Positions 58,749 to 64,000 of a DNA stretch of 64,000 nucleotides are shown one piece after another. This DNA comes from Dermacentor variabilis (taxonomy: Eukaryota; Arthropoda; Arachnida; Ixodida; Ixodidae), in assembly GCF_050947875.1 (NCBI RefSeq), contig NC_134570.1, positions 105,908,122 to 105,972,121 on the forward strand. The letters are read 5' to 3'. The position numbers and the translations under genes were made by a program. The number at the start of each line of letters is the position of its first letter. Position 1 is the first letter of the stretch. The notes under the pieces were generated by a model. The model made no database searches, was not told the origin of the DNA, and saw only the letters and a list, made by a program, of their open reading frames with translations.

Positions 58749-60790
58749 TCTTTTTTTTTACTGCACTGCGTAGTAAACTGGCGAAACGGAGAACTTTATC
58801 GAGATTCCAACTTATATTTTATTGCAGTCGATCGTATAGGATGAGAAATTGCACTCAGATACGCAGTTTTCGTGCCCAGAAAGTGTCACCGGGTATACCT
58901 GCTTTGTTCCTCGAAGAAAAAAAAAACAAGTCTGTCGGTGTGAAACACGAATAAGATGTTCCATTTCACAGTGGTCCACCGTGCGCCTCTATACATCCGC
59001 CAGGCGACATTAGATGACGGGATCGGTGCGACGTCTGGGCACGACAGTGCACAGTTCGTTAATGTCACGTTTCAAGGCCCGCGTTGACAATAATAAAAAA
59101 GAAGTTCTTACCCTATAACTTTTCGTAAAAGTGTGTGCAACGGGTAACCGCAATGTTGGACATATGAGCAAAGGCGTCCGGACAGCTGTCAAGCAGCTCT
59201 TACGAACGGTTATTAGTTCAGCCACAGTATTCCTTGCCTGCAGCTTTACCTTATTTTAGTAAATTACTCTTATAGAACGTCGCTGATCTCTCGCTTCATT
59301 TTTTTTTCTGCTCATCAAGCTCTTTCTTTTGTGTAACTAAAGCAGACGGCATAGTAGCCGGCACATACATTGCTATGCGAACAAGACAGGAAGCAGCTCG
59401 TACGAAAAAAAGCGCCTTTGTTCGTCCGTTTGCATCGCAATTTATTATTAAAAGTGGTAAGCGACCGACAAATCTTGGTACATGATTTACGCCGGAAATG
59501 AAAAGATTGTGCGTTATATCGGCACAATCAAACGGAATAGTAACAGTTTAAAGAGGGATCATAATTTTAAATCGGTAAGAATTGCCGCTTAAAGCTGAAT
59601 GCCACTCTGCTGTGAACATTCGGTGCTAACCTTGGATCTCGACCCCCGCACCCCACTGGTGTCACGTGATTATAGTGGTTGGCGGGCGCGTAAGTTAGGT
59701 ATCATTAAGTGCACTATGCTATTTGTTTTGTTATTCATTGTAGTTTATGTACTTGCGTTATCTTCGACGCATATTGATTATGCAAATGAAATTCACTTTT
59801 ACGATTGCGTAAAGCCATAAGCGTGGCGGAATACGGGCGTAATATGTACTCTGTACTGAAAGAAAGAAGGAAATACCTGCTCAGAAAAGCACACTCGTTA
59901 TGTAGGAGCCGACAGAAGCAAAAATTATGTACGCAAGGACGTAAAATGCGCGTACATTCAGTGCACGCGTTCAGCTTTCATAGGTGCGCTCACGGGAATG
60001 CACCAACATGAAAACAGATTAAACAAAAGTGTAAATAGAGCAAGAAAAATACTGTACGAGCCCTCGCGACACGCAAATTTTCTATGTGTTGTTAAAGCCT
60101 CCTGCACGCTCGGTCGTTGAACAGAATAATGCGCGGCACCGAGGCAACATAAGAAGTGAAACGAAACCAGCAGGGCGCGTTTTTTTTCCTATTTCGCGCT
60201 ATTAATAATGATAACGTGTCGTGTTCATCAGTTGCTCCCCCAGGGAGGAGCGAGCCCAACTTCAACGGCAGCGCCACCCCCCGGTCCCTGTCTCGTTTGC
60301 GTGCACGGATCGCTTGGCGAGGAAGGCGTTATTTGATTTGGTCCCATTGTAGCGCGAAAACGGGATCCGGTTGCCCCCTGCTTGGCAGCAGTTTCTCCCG
60401 GCCCGTCTTCGGCGTACGTTGCGCACACAAAAGGCGCGCTTTTCGGTTCCCCTCCGCTGGCTTGGATTTCCCCCGCGTTGGGTCGCCTTCCCCGCCCGGC
60501 AGCAGCTGAGCGGCTTCTTTCGGACTCTCTCGTTAGATGCGCGCGGACGAGAGAGATCGCTCCGCGGAGATAGAGTGGCTAAACAGACCACGGGAGGCCC
60601 GATCGCCACGTTACGCATGACGGAAACCCCTTTTGCGCTATATACTTAATTATCCCAGCGCATTAAAATGCCAGACGCAGTAGAAAAGCAGAAATGACGA
60701 AAGCTTGACAGCCACCTGCCACTACTAGTGCGTCTCGCGGAGGGCGCTATTCGCGTCCATCCATCATCGAAATAAATGGGTGGCCAAAGT
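58749..60790. other. unassigned sequence
   Basis: No gene recognised. 60.2-60.6 kb is GC-rich by eye with frames on both strands, none with a recognisable domain. Confidence 0.4.
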
Positions 60791-60799
60791 GATCAGGTA

Positions 60800-61523
60800 T
60801 GCGTAGTTGAAAAGCGTGGACACGGAATGGAGGGAAATGTCGACAAAGTCGGCAACCGAGTGCACGGTAATTGAAAGTGTATATAGACAACCAGTAATTG
60901 TCAGAGAGAAACAGAGACAGCGAATCGGATGCAAAGATTGGAAACGAAAAAAAAAAAAAGACCACGGAGACTTACGAGAATGGGAAGAAAGAAATTAGAA
61001 GGGAAATTCTCTACGATAACGCGAAGGGCAGTGCTTTGCTGTTTGAGGCTCTGAGCTGGTTGCCCAAGGACAAAAACATACCCGAGCAAATATTCGTAAC
61101 AAGATGAGGCGTGTGTATGCTGCACTGAAAATGCGGAGACCACTCAGCACATCCTAATGGAGTGAGAAGGAATTCACCCAGTGAGTCATCTAGGTGACGT
61201 ACACCTTCAAAAGCGCTCGGATTTAAAGTGGATGGAAGCATCAACCGGTCAGCAGTCGAGATAAGCAAGATACGTTTAGAGTAACCGAGAAAAAAAAGCA
61301 GTAAAGAGATTTTTATACGACCGAATCCGTTACGGGCATAGGTAGCGGTACCACCTGGATAGAATAAAATTTGAGGGAAAAAAAAAGGTTTCGGTGACGT
61401 GTACAAAAATGCTAGAATGAAAAACAGGTATAGCATACCTGATTAAATTAAGCAGGCGCAAGATGTCTATTTCTCACCGCCCCGTTTCGAAGGTGGTGCC
61501 AGTGAATCATCATTTAGCCCCCT
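60800..61523 (+). pseudogene. LINE C-terminal fragment and 3' UTR
   Basis: Broken frames contain EMSTKSATECTVIES, LYDNAKGSALLFEA, CCTENAETTQHILME and then LGFKVDGSINRSAVEISKIR, in the order of a LINE C-terminus that is very common in ticks (KSxLExY...YDNxxGSxLLFEARAG...CxxCGxExETxEHIxLxC...LGFxxDGS). The 3' UTR has TATAGCATACCTGATTAAAT and CTCACCGCCCCGTTTCGAAG near 61430-61490, also characteristic from memory. Several stops and frameshifts; dead copy. Its 3' end runs into (TACA)n. Confidence 0.75.
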
Positions 61524-61524
61524 C

Positions 61525-61647
61525 TACATACATACATACATACATACATACATACATACATACATACATACATACATACATACATACATACATACATACA
61601 TACATACATACATACATACATACATACATACATACATACATACATAC
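61525..61647. repeat. (TACA)n microsatellite
   Basis: About 30 uninterrupted tetranucleotides directly after the LINE 3' UTR, in the position where related LINEs usually carry a short simple-repeat tail. Confidence 0.97.
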
Positions 61648-62645
61648 CGTTCGTTGATGTCACCTCCCCACACTACCCACAGAATACCTGCATGTACGGG
61701 GGTCACAGAAGTGGGCTGTTATCACGTAGTAGCTATATATAGTAAGGCAGGCGCCATGTTCCCGACTGAGGGCGCACGCTCGGTAGGAGCGGCGAGGCGT
61801 TTTTTCCCCTGCACAGACGCCTGCAGCTGATTTTATCGTCGTTCCTTTGGCGCTGACAGCGCGGAATGCGCAGGTCCTAAGTGGTCCGAAACGGGTGCTC
61901 CGAAATTCGCGAGCTGTCATCGCGTATGCAGTGGCGTTGCATCCGATGCGAGTGACTTCATCTAAACACTGCCGTCCCTACCCCCCCCCCCCCCCCACGG
62001 TGTCCTCCATTCCTTATTGCCCTCTTTCCCTTCGATATATAAGATCCTGGCCACGTCGCTGGGCTCGAGAAAAAAGAAAAAAAGAATCATCAGCCTCGCA
62101 CGCCTATCGGTCGAGCGTGCTTGTCGACCCTGCAGACGCGTGTCGCGCCCTCTCTGCGGCGTCGGCGAAATCATTCACGCGGGACGCCGGCACCCTCCGC
62201 CAGGGGACGGATGAGCGCTTTTCCCGCTCGGCTGTCATCGTGGTCGGGCGCGGTGTCGCTGCACGGGCTGCAGGAGGTCGGAGATGAAATGCCCGCGGTC
62301 GATACGCGAAAGCGAACCGAATAGCGCAAAGTAATAATAATAATTAATAAAAACGGCTGATGACACGCGTATGTGGGAATCGGGGATCATAAAGCGAGGC
62401 TTTCTTTTATGTTTGCAGAAATATCCTCGATTCACTTTCCTTCTAAGTAGAACAACGCTCTTTGCTGAATGCAGGCTGCGGTCTCGTTTTGTCCACTTCT
62501 TTCTCTACACTCGGTCGCACTTGATGCCGACTTTGAAAGCGATAGCTCTCTTTGGGGCTCTTATGCACACTTTGTAGTTTGCCAGTGTCCGGCCGCTTGT
62601 GGCCAACTTGGGACTCTAGAGGTCACTAGAAGTACATTGAAAAAG
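61648..62645. other. unassigned, GC-rich sequence
   Basis: A C run lies at about 61981-61996. The 146-codon plus frame at 61847-62287 has no recognisable domain. Confidence 0.4.
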
Positions 62646-62650
62646 TAGAT

Positions 62651-63066
62651 ACGAGGTCGAATGAGAAAGTCTTTGACCCTTTCTTTTATTAGCCAAAATA
62701 ATGTACATACAGGTAATTACAAATATGAGTATACTATTCTACGCACCGCACACTATTTTTTCACATATATAGTCACCACACCGGTTCAGACCCATTTGTC
62801 CCATCACAGCACTAAATTTGAGAAATGTTGTCGTCAGTCAGCGACGCACGCGGCCTCCCCGAACGCTCGTTGTCATGCAAGTCTTCGTGGCCGTTTGTGA
62901 ACTCGCAACGCCACCACCAGCTCGCACTTCTCAGAGCGAGACAACTTTCCCCGTACGTGGGCTGCATTTCCCTGTGGATTTCGATTGCCGTTCGTCCCTT
63001 GCTCTATAGGAAGCGAATCACACTTCGTTGCTCGTACGCCGTGGATGTGTGAAGCACAACCGCCAT
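62651..63066 (-). pseudogene. mariner transposase, internally deleted
   Basis: The minus-strand start codon at 63066 opens MAVVLHTSTAYEQRSVIRFL, a stop at 63004-63006, then SKGRTAIEIHREMQPTYGES and, after a shift, a block with FTNGHEDLHDNERSGRPRAS and LTDDN. This is the N-terminal helix-turn-helix region of mariner transposases. The sequence then jumps to a C-terminal remnant (RWDKW, then NRCGDYICEKIV in the next frame) and an end reading TACGAGGTCGAATGAGAAAG at 62651-62670, resembling a mariner TIR beside a TA. The catalytic DD34D core is deleted. The other TIR was not found beyond 63066. Confidence 0.8.
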
Positions 63067-63075
63067 CTCCAACAA

Positions 63076-64000
63076 CTGACAGCAGCGCCGTGCGGGGCAG
63101 ATACCGGCAGATAAGGCTGGGCCGATCCAAGAAAGGTCTACCGCTGGGAATGAATATGTTGACTTGGCATTTACAACCGTAATCTGGCAAAAAAAGAAAA
63201 AGAAGACACAAAGAAAGTAGGGGCAACGACTTTCTGATTCGCCATCGTACAAGTGTCCGACGGACAAGGCAAACTGTTTCGAACACGTAAGTTCTGCCGC
63301 GGTTTATAAGCGAGTGCATTGCATGTATGTAGAGCAACCAGCTTGCCAGAGCAGCTATCTTGAAATAGTGGGCATCCGTGCGAGTACGCGAAGCACTCGT
63401 GTATAACAGATCCGACTACCGCGGCGGAGTCTTTCAACCACGTTTTGCCGAAGTTTGCGCTTTCTGTCACATCAGGTTAATGTCCCTTCCACGCACCACT
63501 CTGTCGAGGCATCTCTCCTTTATGCCTATCTCACTTTCTGTCCCTTGATGGCTTCATGTAACAGCATGCGCGGAAATTCTCGCCATCCCCACGTGAATGC
63601 GCTACGCATTGATTACCGTCGTCAGTAACAAACCGCCAATCTGCAGCCGATAGAAACGTATACCTCCGTGCGCTCTATAGATGACCTCAACATTCCAGAG
63701 GCGGGATGCCGAAGTGGCTGCTATAGTATACACGTATAGTTCGCAGCCAGTAGGGCTGCGGTAGCTCCGCGAGCTCGAAGCAAGACAACGCGCGAGACAC
63801 TCTGTACCTGCTCCCGGGAAACGAGGACGCCTTAGCGAGCCAAGTCGAAGATTGTGGCCACAGCGCAAACACGCTGCCTGCGACGTCGCCGTAAATTTTC
63901 ATCGCGATTCCGTTTAATCCCCCGACGTAAGCCCGCGCGATATACATACGTTCGCGGCTTTTACGCCCTCGTTGCCACTTCTACGCGCCCTGCGTATGTA
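63076..64000. other. unassigned sequence
   Basis: No gene or repeat recognised up to the window end. Confidence 0.45.

Overview
The window looks like nuclear DNA from an arthropod, most probably a hard (ixodid) tick. Three things suggest this: a tRNA-headed repeat that I recognise from memory as very common in ixodid genomic and transcript data (20465-20680, with a fragment at 1706-1754); several LINE types with C-termini familiar from tick genomes; and a short (CTAAC)n run, the complement of the arthropod telomere unit TTAGG. The species call rests on recollection, not on a search. I found no convincing host protein-coding gene, rRNA or functional tRNA. Almost everything recognisable is mobile or simple-repeat DNA.

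Layout. 0-5 kb: microsatellites, a 103-bp tandem repeat, a TIR element (2738-3646), a 420-bp near-perfect hairpin (3827-4246) and a SINE followed by a second palindrome. 5-13 kb: no gene seen; partly CpG-rich. 13.2-15.5 kb: a triple nest, in which an RNase H-type LINE is split by a 1.06-kb TIR transposon that itself carries a reverse-oriented CR1/Jockey-type LINE end. 15.5-30 kb: mostly unassigned, CpG-rich in places, with a SINE, an 855-bp hAT-type element with a perfect 8-bp target duplication, (TAA)n, a telomere-type run, a candidate core promoter and an RTE-type LINE fragment. 30.4-31.0 kb: a 46-bp minisatellite of about 13 units.

33-50.6 kb is the most structured part: a candidate LTR, then five inverted pairs of Penelope-like element (PLE) sequence. 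In each pair the two copies face each other head to head with their 3' ends outward. The largest pair (40.55-49.2 kb) preserves a readable insertion order: a fold-back element and a 5'-truncated LINE inserted into its minus copy, and a tRNA-core element inserted into its plus copy. The last two have target duplications.

50.6-64 kb: mostly unassigned, with a TTA-flanked TIR element (54082-54914), a SINE, a relative of the 30-kb minisatellite leader, two LINE 3' ends, a long (TACA)n and an internally deleted mariner copy.

All transposon reading frames seen carry stops, frameshifts or altered catalytic motifs. The window reads as an intergenic or intronic repeat graveyard. Its noteworthy content is structural (inverted PLE pairs, long hairpins, nested insertions), not a working gene system.
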